A DNA stretch of 64,000 bases, taken from positions 682,001-746,000 of the forward strand of contig NZ_AP024646.1 in NCBI RefSeq assembly GCF_019977235.1, read 5' to 3'. Positions 35,892-45,381 of this stretch are shown here, in pieces (the first letter of the stretch is position 1; each line of letters opens with the position of its first letter). This stretch comes from Arthrobacter sp. StoSoilB5. Its GTDB lineage: Bacteria; Actinomycetota; Actinomycetes; Actinomycetales; Micrococcaceae. The notes under the pieces were generated by a model. It ran no database searches. It had not been told where the DNA came from and saw only the letters and a list, made by a program, of their open reading frames with translations. Made by a program: the position numbers and the translations under genes.

Positions 35892-37574
35892 TTACTGAGG
35901 TATGTTCACGTCGGCCGGATGGTCTCCAGCCTTCTTGTCATCGTAGGCAGCGCCGCCGAGGCCGCACAGTTGCGCAGCGGTGAGTCCTGCCGGTGCCGCC
36001 CCGAGCGAGGTGAGCGGGACGCCGTCGACGGTCACGTCGCTGGGGTACAGCGAGTTGTCCGCGGACTTGCAAACCAGCACGATGATCTTGAAATCACGGG
36101 GATCCGTGAACGTCAGGCTGATGGTTGCTCCCGCCGTGACGGTGGCTCGCTGATCGGCTGCAGTGTCGTAGCCTGCGGGCGTCGTCGTTTCAACCACCCA
36201 GTACTCGCCGGCAAGAATGTTTGTGAACGAGCAATCGCCGCTGGCATTCGTGGTGCAGGTGAGTCCTGTCGTGGTGTCCTCCACGCCACGCGGTGCTGCA
36301 AGCGGTGCGGCGTTATTGAACAACGTGAAGACGGCACCGGCCAGGGATGCTCCACTGCCTGTTCCGTCGTCCCGCTTGTGGACGTTGATCGCGCCCTTCG
36401 CAGTGTTCGTGTAGGTGCAATCAACTGTGCCTTGGAATCCCAAGATAATGTCAACGGTTGCGCCATTTGGAGTCGCTGACGTGCCTGTTCCGGTCACAGT
36501 GCATTGCAGGTTCGTGAGCGTCCAACCTGAGGGCAGTGTGCTTTCAGTGACACTGTAGGTTCCCGCGGGTACGGAGGTGCCGTAATCCTGGGTTCCGCCA
36601 TTGGCCAGGTTGAAGCTAGCAGGTGTCAGTCCGCCGGTGGTGCTGTAGCCGAAGGTTGCGTCCCCGCCTACCGTGACCTTATGGATCTTTATGGAACCGC
36701 ACTTGCTGAAGTTCAGCGGCACAGGAGCAATAAAGTCCTTCAAAGCGGCAGTGAACGAGTCCGAGGACCGGCTCTTCAAATACGCGCCACTGAAGGTCTC
36801 ACAGGAGCCAGCCGGAATGATGCCGGCATCGGTCAGGTTGATTGCCGCTTCGCCAAACGTGCGGGCACTGAGGGTCCGTGGTGCGTTCGGGGCGATGGGG
36901 TCCACTACTGAACCTGTAGTTGGGTTGTTCGCCGGATCGTTTATGGATCCCTCGAAGTTGCCAGCCAGGGGCTGTACTGGTCCCCAGCAAGGCGTGCTGT
37001 TGGCTGAATCGCACAGCTCCTTTCCACCGCTGGTAACCCACCGGTGGAAGCCCAGCGTGGGATTTGTACCACCTTGGGAGAGATCGTATTTGATCAGGAC
37101 GTCGCCCTCGCTGCGGACTGGGGTCACGCCGTTGGCTGACACCGCAGTGCTCTTGTTGAACTCGAAGTCCATATTCGTGGTGCCTGTCGGCTCCTGGACG
37201 CGCTCCCAGGCTAAGTAGGCGTAGTCCTTATTATTGGATTCGGTCTTCAAGTAGGCATAAAAGCGGAGCAGGTCACTCTTATTGTTCGGGATGGAACCCG
37301 TGACCACGGACGGGACGGCGGTGTCTTCCTTAGTGCCTTGGCCAAATGAGTTGTCACTCTGGCCTGTGGCCAGGTCGATTCCACAACCAGAGATGGGAGC
37401 AACGCAACTGATGGGAGCGTTGGCCCAATCCTGTGTCTCATCATTGAGGACGAGGTTGCCGTCGGCCGCATCAAACGGGCTTCCGGTAAGGTTGGCTTGG
37501 GCAGCGGTGGCCGAGAGGACTAAAGCCAGACAGGCTGCGGCCGCACCAATCGAGGTAAGTTTCTTGTTTCTCAT
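35892..37574 (-). CDS. Secreted protein with SpaA-like (prealbumin) domains
   Basis: A 560-residue exported protein with a classical signal peptide ending ATAAQA. After a unique N-terminal region of about 280 residues come two pilin-like SpaA domains: SIKIHKVTVGGDATFGY to FQGTVDCTYTN, and GAINVHKRDDGTGSGASLAGAVFTLF to ISLTFTDPR, each with a VTES/VVETTTPAGY motif. These beta-sandwich folds often have isopeptide bonds. There is no LPXTG-type motif or C-terminal membrane helix, so it is probably released or held by other means. Several cysteine pairs are present. ATG at 37574 is chosen for the signal peptide, although the ribosome site is poor. Confidence 0.8.
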   Translation of the reverse strand: MRNKKLTSIGAAAACLALVLSATAAQANLTGSPFDAADGNLVLNDETQDWANAPISCVAPISGCGIDLATGQSDNSFGQGTKEDTAVPSVVTGSIPNNKSDLLRFYAYLKTESNNKDYAYLAWERVQEPTGTTNMDFEFNKSTAVSANGVTPVRSEGDVLIKYDLSQGGTNPTLGFHRWVTSGGKELCDSANSTPCWGPVQPLAGNFEGSINDPANNPTTGSVVDPIAPNAPRTLSARTFGEAAINLTDAGIIPAGSCETFSGAYLKSRSSDSFTAALKDFIAPVPLNFSKCGSIKIHKVTVGGDATFGYSTTGGLTPASFNLANGGTQDYGTSVPAGTYSVTESTLPSGWTLTNLQCTVTGTGTSATPNGATVDIILGFQGTVDCTYTNTAKGAINVHKRDDGTGSGASLAGAVFTLFNNAAPLAAPRGVEDTTTGLTCTTNASGDCSFTNILAGEYWVVETTTPAGYDTAADQRATVTAGATISLTFTDPRDFKIIVLVCKSADNSLYPSDVTVDGVPLTSLGAAPAGLTAAQLCGLGGAAYDDKKAGDHPADVNIPQ

Positions 37575-37688
37575 TGGGGTGCCTGATTTCAATTTACACA
37601 CGAAATCCATACGGCCCGGACGGGGATATCCGGCGCCGCGACATTCCCCCCCACTGGTCCAACTGATGGCTGGCGTCTGAATAACGAA

Positions 37689-37741
37689 CCACTCTGAGAC
37701 TTGAGTGGCAGTAGCTGCCCGGGTTGCTCCGAAACAGCAAC
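37689..37741 (-). other. Three consecutive small hairpins in the leader of the SpaA-like gene
   Basis: CCACTC/GAGTGG (37689-37708), GGCAG/CTGCC (37707-37719) and GTTGCT/AGCAAC (37723-37741) lie back to back, 115-170 nt before the start of the secreted protein. They could form a structured 5'-UTR. No known riboswitch class was matched by eye; the rest of 37575-37860 shows no gene. Confidence 0.3.
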
Positions 37742-37860
37742 GATGCGCGGACAGCCCATGTGGGGCGGAGGCCCCTTGTACATGAGTTACCTACGGACCA
37801 ATAAGAACCCGGCCGTTATCACCGGGAACACGATGATCGTAGGCCCAGACGGCAGCCAAA

Positions 37861-38592
37861 TCAACGTTTCGCGGGAGAACTTGTCCGTTCCACAACGATC
37901 GACGCCGGCGCTGACCCACCCGCGGCATCCGGGTTGGCGATGTACAGGACGTCCTCGCTGATCCGCGCTTCGATCCCCGCCCCGGTGAGCCGACGCAACA
38001 GGGGCTCAAGATCGGCGTCGTACTCAAAAGCGAGGTCACCGGACTCTGCAGCCGCGCCGTGGACCACGCGCAGGATACCGCCGTTTTTGGCGGTAAACGT
38101 TGCGGATTCGTCATCCGACGTCCGCGGACGGGCTCCGATGTTGCGGAGCTCCTGTGCGGAATCGTCGACGCCGGGACTCACCCAGGTGGCCACCACGGCG
38201 AGAGCCGGATCGGCTTTGTCCGACGTCGCCCAAGTGCCGTCCCCGGCGCGCTGGGCGGGGTCAGCCAGGAACGTGAAGCCATCCCGGGCAGTGATCTGCA
38301 CGGTCTGGCCGTGTGAGGCCTCGGTGACCTCTGCGATGGTTCCGTCGTCCTGCGTGCGCCGGGCGAACTCTTCCAACGCGCCAACCTCGACGCCAAAGAT
38401 CGTGACGCCGTCCTGCGGTGCGCCGCTCATCGCCGGCGTGTGTTCCACCCGGTGCAACGCTAGCCGACCCGAGCCGGCGTCGAACTCCAACCACTCGTTA
38501 TCCTTGACGGTGTTGACCATGCCCAGTGCCTCCAGCAGTTCAGTCCACTGATGCGGGCGGGAGGTGAAGTGGATGGGGCGGGCTCGCAACAT
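37861..38592 (-). CDS. VOC (glyoxalase/bleomycin-resistance fold) family protein
   Basis: A 243-residue protein that appears to have two vicinal-oxygen-chelate beta-alpha-beta-beta-beta units. The first begins PIHFTSRPHQWTELLEALGMV and runs to ITARDGFTFLADP; the second runs from ALAVVATWVSPGVDDSAQELRNIG onward. The metal ligands typical of glyoxalase are not obvious, so a binding role is as likely as an enzymatic one. The ATG at 38592 has a strong AGGAGG 4 nt upstream. It is divergent from the YdeI-like gene. Confidence 0.78.
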   Translation of the reverse strand: MLRARPIHFTSRPHQWTELLEALGMVNTVKDNEWLEFDAGSGRLALHRVEHTPAMSGAPQDGVTIFGVEVGALEEFARRTQDDGTIAEVTEASHGQTVQITARDGFTFLADPAQRAGDGTWATSDKADPALAVVATWVSPGVDDSAQELRNIGARPRTSDDESATFTAKNGGILRVVHGAAAESGDLAFEYDADLEPLLRRLTGAGIEARISEDVLYIANPDAAGGSAPASIVVERTSSPAKR

Positions 38593-38673
38593 GGGTCCTC
38601 CTGGGCTGGCTTCACTGGCACTCCGGCTTCTGTCCTCCAGCCTATGCCGTCCGGTTTGCCGCAGAATGAACCC

Positions 38674-39279
38674 ATGCCCATTGAGCTCGAAGAATTGATC
38701 GTCAAGGACGCGGCCGAATGGCGGGCGTGGCTTGAAGAACACGCTGCCGACAGTCCTGGTGTGTGGCTGGTCCTGCACAAAAAGGGCGGGAACGTCACGG
38801 AGTTGGACTACGACGCCGCATTGGACGAGGCGCTGTGTTTCGGCTGGATCGATGGCCAATCCAAGAGCCGTGACGCCGAAAGCTACTTCCAGCGCATGAC
38901 CCCACGGGGTCGCCGGAGCATCTGGTCAGCGCGGAACGTTGGGCATATTGCCCGCTTGGACCAGGAAGGCAAGATGACAGCAGCCGGGTGGGCCGCCGTC
39001 GACGCCGCCAAAGCCGATGGGCGCTGGGAAGCTGCGTACGCCGGACCCGCCGATTCGGTGGTTCCCAATGATCTCGCAGCTGCCATCGCCGCTGTTCCGG
39101 AGGCGCAAGCCATGTTCGACGTCCTGACGTCCCAGAACCGCTTCGCACTCATCCATCGGACCAACCTTGTCAAAAGGGCGGACACACGGGAGAAGAAAAT
39201 CGCTGGTTTTGTGGAGATGCTCGCACGGCACGAGGCACCGTACCCGCAGAAGAAGCGCCCGGCTTCCGGACCCCAGTAG
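38674..39279 (+). CDS. YdeI/OmpD-associated family protein
   Basis: A 201-residue protein of the YdeI/OmpD-associated family: EWRAWLEEHAADSPGVWLVLHKKG, DALDEALCFGWIDGQ-like ALDEALCFGWIDGQSKSRD, YFQRMTPRGRRSIWSARNVGHIARL and a C-terminal NRFALIHRTNLVKRADTREKKIAGFVEML. The molecular function is unknown; relatives have been linked to peptide resistance. The start at 38674 places the family motif near the N-terminus; an upstream ATG at 38644 is possible. Confidence 0.85.
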   Translation: MPIELEELIVKDAAEWRAWLEEHAADSPGVWLVLHKKGGNVTELDYDAALDEALCFGWIDGQSKSRDAESYFQRMTPRGRRSIWSARNVGHIARLDQEGKMTAAGWAAVDAAKADGRWEAAYAGPADSVVPNDLAAAIAAVPEAQAMFDVLTSQNRFALIHRTNLVKRADTREKKIAGFVEMLARHEAPYPQKKRPASGPQ

Positions 39280-39297
39280 TCAGCCGGGCACCAGTAT

Positions 39298-40464
39298 TCA
39301 GCCCTCGATGGGGAACGCCACGCCCTCGCCCACCACGCGAAGGCTGAGCTCAGTGCCGGGCTTGGTGATGGAAGCATTCCAGTGCCGGATAGTAATGATC
39401 TCGCCTCCGCCGGGGTAACGGTGGCCATGTCCGGAGAGAACACCGTCTGCCGCGGTGTATGCCGCGAGCCTTATCCGAACAGTTGTTTCGGGCCCGAAGT
39501 AGTCAGTATCCACAACCACCCCGCGGATGGGGCCGTCCGGGGCGATGCGGATCTGTTCGGGGCGGAGCATGAGCTGCACCTTTCCCTGTGCCGGTGGTCG
39601 TCGTACCGGGATCCCGCCGAGGGAGCACGTGGCCAAGGACCCTTCCATCCAGGCGTCCAGGATCACGGCGTCGCCGAGGAACTCCGCTGTTGCCCGGTCC
39701 GCCGGGCGCGTGTAGACCACAAAAGGGTTGCCAATTTGTGCCAGCTTGCCTCCGCGCATGATGGCTACTTGATCGGCAAAGGAGAGGGCTTCGGCTTGGT
39801 CGTGCGTTACCAGGATGGTTGTGACGCCTGCCGCATTGAGCACCTTGGCCACTGCCCGGCGGGTAGCTACGCGGAGCCCGGCGTCGAGTGCGGAGAACGG
39901 CTCATCCAACAACATGAGTTCGGGTTCGCGGGCCAGGGCACGCGCCAGGGCAACGCGCTGTTGTTGACCGCCTGACAACTGGTGCGGCCGTCGCTTCGCC
40001 ATGGACCCATCCAGCGACACCATTTCGAGTAGTTCCTTGACGCGGGACGCTACAGCCCGCCGGCCGCCGTCGAGCTTTCCGGAATCCAACCCAAAGGCGA
40101 CGTTCTGCCCTACCGTCAAGTGCGGGAAAAGGGCACCGTCCTGGGCAACGTATCCCACCTGCCGTTTGTGCGCAGGAATCCACACACCATCGCCCGCAAC
40201 CGTTGAGCCATTCAGGGAAATCGTGCCGGTGTCTGGATGCTCGAAGCCGGCGATCAAGCGAAGCAGTGTGGTTTTGCCCGAGCCTGAAGGGCCAACAATG
40301 GCCGTGGTTCCGCCCTTGGCTACGGAAAGATTGACGCCCTTCAGCACAGCCTGGGAACCAAAATTCTTTGTGACCTCGGCGATGTCCAAGTGCGTGTTGG
40401 TCGTGGGCACAATGGATGGCGCGACACGGGGTGACGGGAGCCTGGATGGGGATTGTTCGGTCAC
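39298..40464 (-). CDS. fbpC: Ferric iron ABC transporter ATP-binding protein
   Basis: A 388-residue ABC ATPase. Walker A is GPSGSGKTT, the signature LSGGQQQRVALARAL, Walker B LMLLDEPFSALD, and the H-loop VTHDQAEAL. A C-terminal TOBE-like part includes VQLMLRPEQIRIAPDG. It would power the FbpB permease, whose stop it overlaps by 4 nt. The operon order, binding protein, permease, ATPase, is that of fbpABC ferric uptake systems. The upstream iron box argues for iron as substrate. Confidence 0.93.
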   Translation of the reverse strand: MTEQSPSRLPSPRVAPSIVPTTNTHLDIAEVTKNFGSQAVLKGVNLSVAKGGTTAIVGPSGSGKTTLLRLIAGFEHPDTGTISLNGSTVAGDGVWIPAHKRQVGYVAQDGALFPHLTVGQNVAFGLDSGKLDGGRRAVASRVKELLEMVSLDGSMAKRRPHQLSGGQQQRVALARALAREPELMLLDEPFSALDAGLRVATRRAVAKVLNAAGVTTILVTHDQAEALSFADQVAIMRGGKLAQIGNPFVVYTRPADRATAEFLGDAVILDAWMEGSLATCSLGGIPVRRPPAQGKVQLMLRPEQIRIAPDGPIRGVVVDTDYFGPETTVRIRLAAYTAADGVLSGHGHRYPGGGEIITIRHWNASITKPGTELSLRVVGEGVAFPIEG

Positions 40465-42062
40465 TGTCCGGCAACTTTCTTGGACTGTTGGAAAAGAAGA
40501 TAGGTCATGGGGGCGGAAAGCACGATCATCAACAGTGCATAGGGTGCAGCGCCTGAGTAGTCGATCTCGCTGCTCTTGCTCCAGAACTCCGTTGCCAGCG
40601 TGCGGGTTCCATTGGGCGAAAGAAGAAGAGTGGCCGTGAGCTCGTTGACGATGGCCAGGAAGACAAGTGCAGCGCCGCCTGCCGCAGCAGGTGCGGTGAG
40701 CCGCAAAGTCACCCTGAAGAAGGACACCAGCGGAGCCTTGCCCAGGGATTGAGCGGCTTCATCGAGCTCCTTGGGTGCCTGGGCCAGGCCGGAGCGGATG
40801 TTAACCAGCGCGCGGGGGAGGAAGAGGAGCACATAGGCGGCGACCAGCACGCCGGCAGTTTGGTAGATGCCGGGAACGGCGCGGATGCTGACGGTGACGA
40901 AGGCAAGGCCCACCACGATTCCCGGCAGGGAGCTGGTCACGTAGTTGGACAGTTCAAGCATCTTGCTGAACCAGCTGGGATGCCGGACCGCCAAGTAGGC
41001 CATGGGAAAAGCCACGATGGTGGTAACAGCGGCGCCGACGGCCCCGTACAGGAGGGTCTGCAGCAGGGCGGGCATGAACTCGTCGGCGGCCCATACCTCG
41101 GTGCCTCCGGCCACAAGCCATCGCAGGACGAACCAGACAGGAAGCCCAAACGCCAACGTTGTCAGGGTCAGCAGGGCGAGCTGGGCCGGAGCCTGGTATC
41201 CGCGCAAGTGCACCCGGATTGCTTTGGCTTGGGCACCAGAGCCAATCCGTGCATAACGGGCTGTGCCGCGGCTCTTCACCTCCGCGAGAAGGAGAAGCAA
41301 GCACAGGAATACCAGGACACTGGCCAGCATGTTTCCGGCGGCACCGTTAAACGTCGACTGGAATTGGACCATGATCGCCGTCGTGAAGGTATCAAAACGG
41401 ATCATCGCGAAAGCGCCATACTCCGCAAGGAGGTGCAACGCCACCAGCAACGCACCGCCAGTCATGGCGATACGAAGCTGCGGCAGCACCACCCGGAAGA
41501 ATGCAGCCCACGGACCCAAGCCAAGTGACGCGGCAGATTGTTCGATGGCCGGATCCAACCTGCCCAGCGTGGCGGCCGCGGGAATGTAGACCAACGGGAA
41601 ATAGGAGAGGGTGGCGATGAGCACACCTGACCAGATCCCCTGCAGGGAAGGCACAGCCGAGACCCACGCGTAGCTGTTGACGAAGGCAGGGATGGCAAGG
41701 GGAGCGGCCAGTGCCACAGCCCACCAGCGGTTCCCGCGCAGCTTGGTGCGCTCCACCAACCAGGCGCCACCCACCCCAAGAATGAGGCACAACGGCACCG
41801 TCAGGACCATCAACATAATGGTGTTCAACAGCAGTTCGCCAACGCGCGGGCGCACGATAAGTTCGACGGCGGTGTCCCAGCCTGTCGCTGCCGTCATGAA
41901 GATGACGTAGCCCAAAGGCATAAGGGAAAACAGCGCGATCAGGACCGCCAGCAAGGACACCGTGGAAACGCCGAATGGCGGGCGAGGGCGTTTGCCCTTG
42001 CCCGCCGTCGTCGTGCTCCCTGGCGACTGTGAAACGTTGGGAGCCGATAGATCAGTGGTCAC
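40461..42062 (-). CDS. fbpB: Ferric iron ABC transporter permease (fused double permease)
   Basis: A 533-residue permease with about twelve spans, as in FbpB where two permease units are fused. Each half has an EAA-type loop: SAASLGLGPWAAFFRVVLPQLR and EAAQSLGKAPLVSFFRVTLRL. It moves iron through the cytoplasmic membrane. The start is GTG at 42062, 4 nt after the stop of the binding protein. It overlaps the ATPase gene downstream. Confidence 0.93.
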   Translation of the reverse strand: MTTDLSAPNVSQSPGSTTTAGKGKRPRPPFGVSTVSLLAVLIALFSLMPLGYVIFMTAATGWDTAVELIVRPRVGELLLNTIMLMVLTVPLCLILGVGGAWLVERTKLRGNRWWAVALAAPLAIPAFVNSYAWVSAVPSLQGIWSGVLIATLSYFPLVYIPAAATLGRLDPAIEQSAASLGLGPWAAFFRVVLPQLRIAMTGGALLVALHLLAEYGAFAMIRFDTFTTAIMVQFQSTFNGAAGNMLASVLVFLCLLLLLAEVKSRGTARYARIGSGAQAKAIRVHLRGYQAPAQLALLTLTTLAFGLPVWFVLRWLVAGGTEVWAADEFMPALLQTLLYGAVGAAVTTIVAFPMAYLAVRHPSWFSKMLELSNYVTSSLPGIVVGLAFVTVSIRAVPGIYQTAGVLVAAYVLLFLPRALVNIRSGLAQAPKELDEAAQSLGKAPLVSFFRVTLRLTAPAAAGGAALVFLAIVNELTATLLLSPNGTRTLATEFWSKSSEIDYSGAAPYALLMIVLSAPMTYLLFQQSKKVAGQ

Positions 42063-42066
42063 AGAA

Positions 42067-43122
42067 TTACAGGAGTCCTGCCTTGGTCATCAGATCGGTG
42101 ACCTTGGTGGAGTTCAGCTTGGCCGGGTCAACGGTGGGCGCCTGCAGGTCCTTGATCGGGACAAGCTTGTCATTGGCGTCCACCTGCGAGGCGATGGCGT
42201 ACTCGAACGAGGTACCGGTCTTGAGGACTTCCTGGCCCTTCTTGCCAGTAATGAACTTCAGGAACGCCTGGGCGTCCGCTGCCTTCTTGGAGGACTTCAG
42301 GACGCCGCCGCCGGAGACGGACAGGAACGCGCCCGGATCCTGGTTCTTGAAGAAGTATGGCGTGACGTTCTTGGAGTTCTCGCCGGTCTTGGCTTGATCG
42401 CCATAGTAGTAATAGTGGTAGATCAGAGCGGCGTCCACTTCACCGGCGTTGACGGCCTTCATGGCCGTGCTGTTGCCCTTGTAGGCCTTGAAGTTTTCCT
42501 TCATGCCCTTGAGCCATTCTTCGGTGACGGCTTCACCCTTGAGTTCGAGCAGGGCTGCGACGATCGCCTGGAAGTCAGCACCCGACGGTGAAGCGGCCCA
42601 CTTGCCCTTCCACTCAGGGTTCGCCAAGTCAAGCATGGACTTGGGCAGCTTGTCTTCGCTGATCTTGTTCTTGTCGTACACCAGGACGGTGGAGCGGGCC
42701 GCGATGCCGGTCCACTTGCCCGTGGACGGACGGAATTCGGCGGGGACCTGGTCCAACGTGGCTTTGTCTACGTCGGCAAAGAGTCCGGCGTTCTCCACCT
42801 GCGCCATTGCGGGGGAGTTCTCCGTGAGGAAGACGTCTGCCGGCGAAGCAGCACCCTCCTGGACGATCTGGTTGGACAGTTCGGTGTCCGAGCCCTGGCG
42901 CATGGTGACTTTGATGCCGGTTTCCTTGGTGAAGGAATCCACCCATTCCTTGGTCAGGCTCTCGTGCTGCGCGTTGTACACCGTGATGCCTTCGCCAGAG
43001 GCAGCGTCTGATGGCGACCCGGAGGCGGCGGGGGCGCCGGCGTTGGATCCACAGGCGGTGAGGCCAAGGGCGGCGGAGGCGAGCAGGGCAATTCCCGCCA
43101 GCGCGTTTTTGGAGAGCTTCAT
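42067..43122 (-). CDS. fbpA: Ferric iron ABC transporter substrate-binding lipoprotein
   Basis: A 351-residue extracytoplasmic binding protein with lipobox LTAC (Cys24). The mature part is typical of FbpA-type iron-binding proteins: ITVYNAQHESLTKEWVDSFTKETGIKV, NSPAMAQVENAGLF, and a pair of tyrosines in ALIYHYYYYGD that resemble the iron-coordinating residues. It is the first gene of fbpABC. A DtxR/IdeR-type iron box lies about 95 bp upstream, so it should be repressed when iron is plentiful. Confidence 0.93.
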   Translation of the reverse strand: MKLSKNALAGIALLASAALGLTACGSNAGAPAASGSPSDAASGEGITVYNAQHESLTKEWVDSFTKETGIKVTMRQGSDTELSNQIVQEGAASPADVFLTENSPAMAQVENAGLFADVDKATLDQVPAEFRPSTGKWTGIAARSTVLVYDKNKISEDKLPKSMLDLANPEWKGKWAASPSGADFQAIVAALLELKGEAVTEEWLKGMKENFKAYKGNSTAMKAVNAGEVDAALIYHYYYYGDQAKTGENSKNVTPYFFKNQDPGAFLSVSGGGVLKSSKKAADAQAFLKFITGKKGQEVLKTGTSFEYAIASQVDANDKLVPIKDLQAPTVDPAKLNSTKVTDLMTKAGLL

Positions 43123-43216
43123 GAAGGCTTCTTTCTGCGAACAAAGACACCGAGTGCCAAGTTTGGGGCTTGGTCCGTGTGAGCGGGAAGGTTTGGAGAG
43201 CCCGCTGAGAAAAGCG

Positions 43217-43233
43217 TAGGTTAGGCAAACCTA
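43217..43233. promoter_or_regulatory. DtxR/IdeR-type iron box upstream of fbpABC
   Basis: TAGGTTAGGCAAACCTA is a near-perfect match to the TTAGGTTAGGCTAACCTAA consensus of actinobacterial iron repressors, with TAGGTT and AACCTA as perfect arms. It lies about 95 bp upstream of the fbpA-like gene and would overlap its promoter. Confidence 0.88.
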
Positions 43234-43311
43234 TGCTTCCAAAGCTTGGGGCCCTTATGTGATAAGGATCACAAGAATTACGGAACTGTTGCGTGCCGTA
43301 ATTGTGCAGGC

Positions 43312-44469
43312 CTAGGTCGCCAGTGTCGCTGCGGCTTCCAGCGCCATCCACGCTTGCAGTTGGGTGGAAAGCTCGACGACGGTCCCCGTCGGATACGTCT
43401 CAGTGGCCGGACGCAGTGGGCTGGGGGAGAAAACGACGCTTGGTCTTTGGGGGTCACCGTCGGCCTTCCAGCGGCCATCCCAGAAGGCCTTGGCTGTGCT
43501 GACTACCAGGACCTCAGCTGTTTCGCGGGTGGCTTCCGGCAGACGCTGATCCTTGGCCGCGAGGGCCAGGTAGCGGATCAGGATGCCTGTGAAGAGTCCG
43601 CCGTCCCCGGTTCCATCCCCGTGGATTACCTGCGTGCCGGGTACGGTGAGCTCCCTCGCAATGGCTTCCACCAATTGGGCGGCGCGGTCCAGGTTCTCCT
43701 CTCCGCCAAGCTCCAGTAGCGCGCCCAGGATCGGCCCTTGGTTGTAGGTGTAGACCGCATCCTCAAGGACGATTTCCCCATTCCGTATGCGTAGGCCGTC
43801 CAGGTAAAGGCCGCGTTGCGGGTGCAGCAGCTTGCTGTTCAGCCAGTTCACCAACGCTTGAGCCCGCTCGCGGTGATCTGTTCTTGCGAAGTAGAGCGCC
43901 GCCGGCGCCGTTGCGGGAGTGTTCTTGAAATCCCGCTTGGTGCTCCAGAACGTTCCGCCGCCCAGATCGTCCGTGGAAGCCGAATCGAATTGCAGGGTGA
44001 GGCTTTTCTGGACGTAGGCATTTCGGCGCCGTCCTGGCTTCCGTGTCTCCTTGGCCAGTTGTTCCAACCGGAGGGTGGACAGTGCCAGCCACGCCATATC
44101 GTCGTAGTAGTCATTGACGAACCTGAAGAAGTTCCGGAGCCGGATGGTGGTGACAAGCCGGGAAGCGAGCCGTCCCGCGCTCGGGCGGGAGTCGCCGTCG
44201 AACTTTGTCCGGGTAGCGAGTTCGCGGCGGCCGGTGTCCACCAGGCAGTCCACGTAGTGCGCCTGCCACCAGTAGTGCCACGGGCCAAAAACGCTGCGGA
44301 AGCCCCGCGAGGGGATGCAGACGATGCCGATGTGCGTCCCCGGAAGGAAGAACAGCCGCCGGCCGAAAGCGCGCGTCACAGACCGTGCTGCTTCATCTGC
44401 CCGCATCGCCCAGACGGCCGCCTCTGTGGCAGGTTGTTGCTGGCCGGCGGGGGTGCTTTCGGTGGGCAT
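43312..44469 (-). CDS. Glycoside hydrolase family 76-like protein
   Basis: A 385-residue protein with the (alpha/alpha)6 pattern of GH76 endo-alpha-1,6-mannanases: the key YYDDMAWLAL with the paired catalytic aspartates, GTFWSTKRDFKNTPATAPAALYFAR, DAVYTYNQGPILGALLELGG. No signal peptide is visible, so it may act on an internal mannan precursor or not be a secreted hydrolase. It lies between the iron system and a divergent SDR gene with no obvious link to either. ATG at 44469 begins MPTESTPAGQQQ. Confidence 0.82.
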   Translation of the reverse strand: MPTESTPAGQQQPATEAAVWAMRADEAARSVTRAFGRRLFFLPGTHIGIVCIPSRGFRSVFGPWHYWWQAHYVDCLVDTGRRELATRTKFDGDSRPSAGRLASRLVTTIRLRNFFRFVNDYYDDMAWLALSTLRLEQLAKETRKPGRRRNAYVQKSLTLQFDSASTDDLGGGTFWSTKRDFKNTPATAPAALYFARTDHRERAQALVNWLNSKLLHPQRGLYLDGLRIRNGEIVLEDAVYTYNQGPILGALLELGGEENLDRAAQLVEAIARELTVPGTQVIHGDGTGDGGLFTGILIRYLALAAKDQRLPEATRETAEVLVVSTAKAFWDGRWKADGDPQRPSVVFSPSPLRPATETYPTGTVVELSTQLQAWMALEAAATLAT

Positions 44470-44559
44470 GGAATCAGCCTATCGGGCGGCCGGGGTGCGT
44501 TGGATCACAATTCCAGTTAACATGCATTAACGGATTTGAGTCTGCATCAAGGAGGATGG

Positions 44560-45381
44560 ATGGACATCAACGGCACGGTTGCGCTGGTCACCGGCGGGGC
44601 GTCAGGCTTGGGCGCGGCAACCGCCAAGCGCTTGTTCGACGGCGGAGCGTCGGTGGTGCTGGTGGACCTGCCGCAATCTGCCGGGGAGGGTTTCGCGGCG
44701 GAGCTGAACTCTGCTGGCTCGGATGCGGCTGGTTCTGCCAGCGGGCACTCGGGTCCACGCGCCGTCTTTGTCCCTGCAGACGTAACGAATGAGGCCCAAG
44801 TACAGGCCGCCGTCGACGCCGCAGCTTCACTGGGAACCCTGCGCATTGTGGTCAACTGTGCCGGCGTCGCCACGCCAGGCAAGGTCCTGGGCCGCGACGG
44901 TGTCCTCCCGCTCGAGACGTTCAACAAAGTCATCCAGATCAATCTCGTTGGAACTTTCAATGTCATCCGCCTGGCAGCAGCGGCCATGGTGGAAAGCGAG
45001 CCGGTTTCCACGGAATTGGGCGGACCCGAGCGCGGAGTCATTATCAACACGGCGTCCGTCGCCGCCTTCGAGGGCCAGATCGGCCAGCCAGCATATGCCG
45101 CATCAAAAGGCGCTGTTGCGGCGATGACCTTGCCCCTGGCCCGCGAGTTCGCCCGCTCCCTGATCCGCGTTGACACCATTGCACCCGGCATCTTCGAAAC
45201 CCCCATGATGGCCGGATTGCCACAAGCGGCGCAGGAATCCCTCGGGCAGCAGGTACCCCACCCCGCCCGGCTGGGCCGCGCGGCCGAATACGCCAACCTT
45301 GCAGCACACATCGTCGAAAATGCCATGCTGAACGGCGAGACGATCCGGCTGGACGGCGCCATCCGCATGGGCCTCAAATGA
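44560..45381 (+). CDS. Short-chain dehydrogenase/reductase (3-hydroxyacyl-CoA dehydrogenase-like)
   Basis: A 273-residue SDR. The cofactor loop is [17 protein letters not shown], the NNAG-equivalent is VVNCAGVAT, and the catalytic Ser/Tyr/Lys lie in [38 protein letters not shown] resembles type-2 3-hydroxyacyl-CoA dehydrogenases (HSD10). The ATG at 44560 follows AAGGAGG, giving a clear start. Its stop overlaps the acyl-CoA dehydrogenase start (ATGATG), so both probably work in fatty-acyl or branched-chain acyl-CoA breakdown. Confidence 0.88.
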   Translation: MDINGTVALVTGGASGLGAATAKRLFDGGASVVLVDLPQSAGEGFAAELNSAGSDAAGSASGHSGPRAVFVPADVTNEAQVQAAVDAAASLGTLRIVVNCAGVATPGKVLGRDGVLPLETFNKVIQINLVGTFNVIRLAAAAMVESEPVSTELGGPERGVIINTASVAAFEGQIGQPAYAASKGAVAAMTLPLAREFARSLIRVDTIAPGIFETPMMAGLPQAAQESLGQQVPHPARLGRAAEYANLAAHIVENAMLNGETIRLDGAIRMGLK

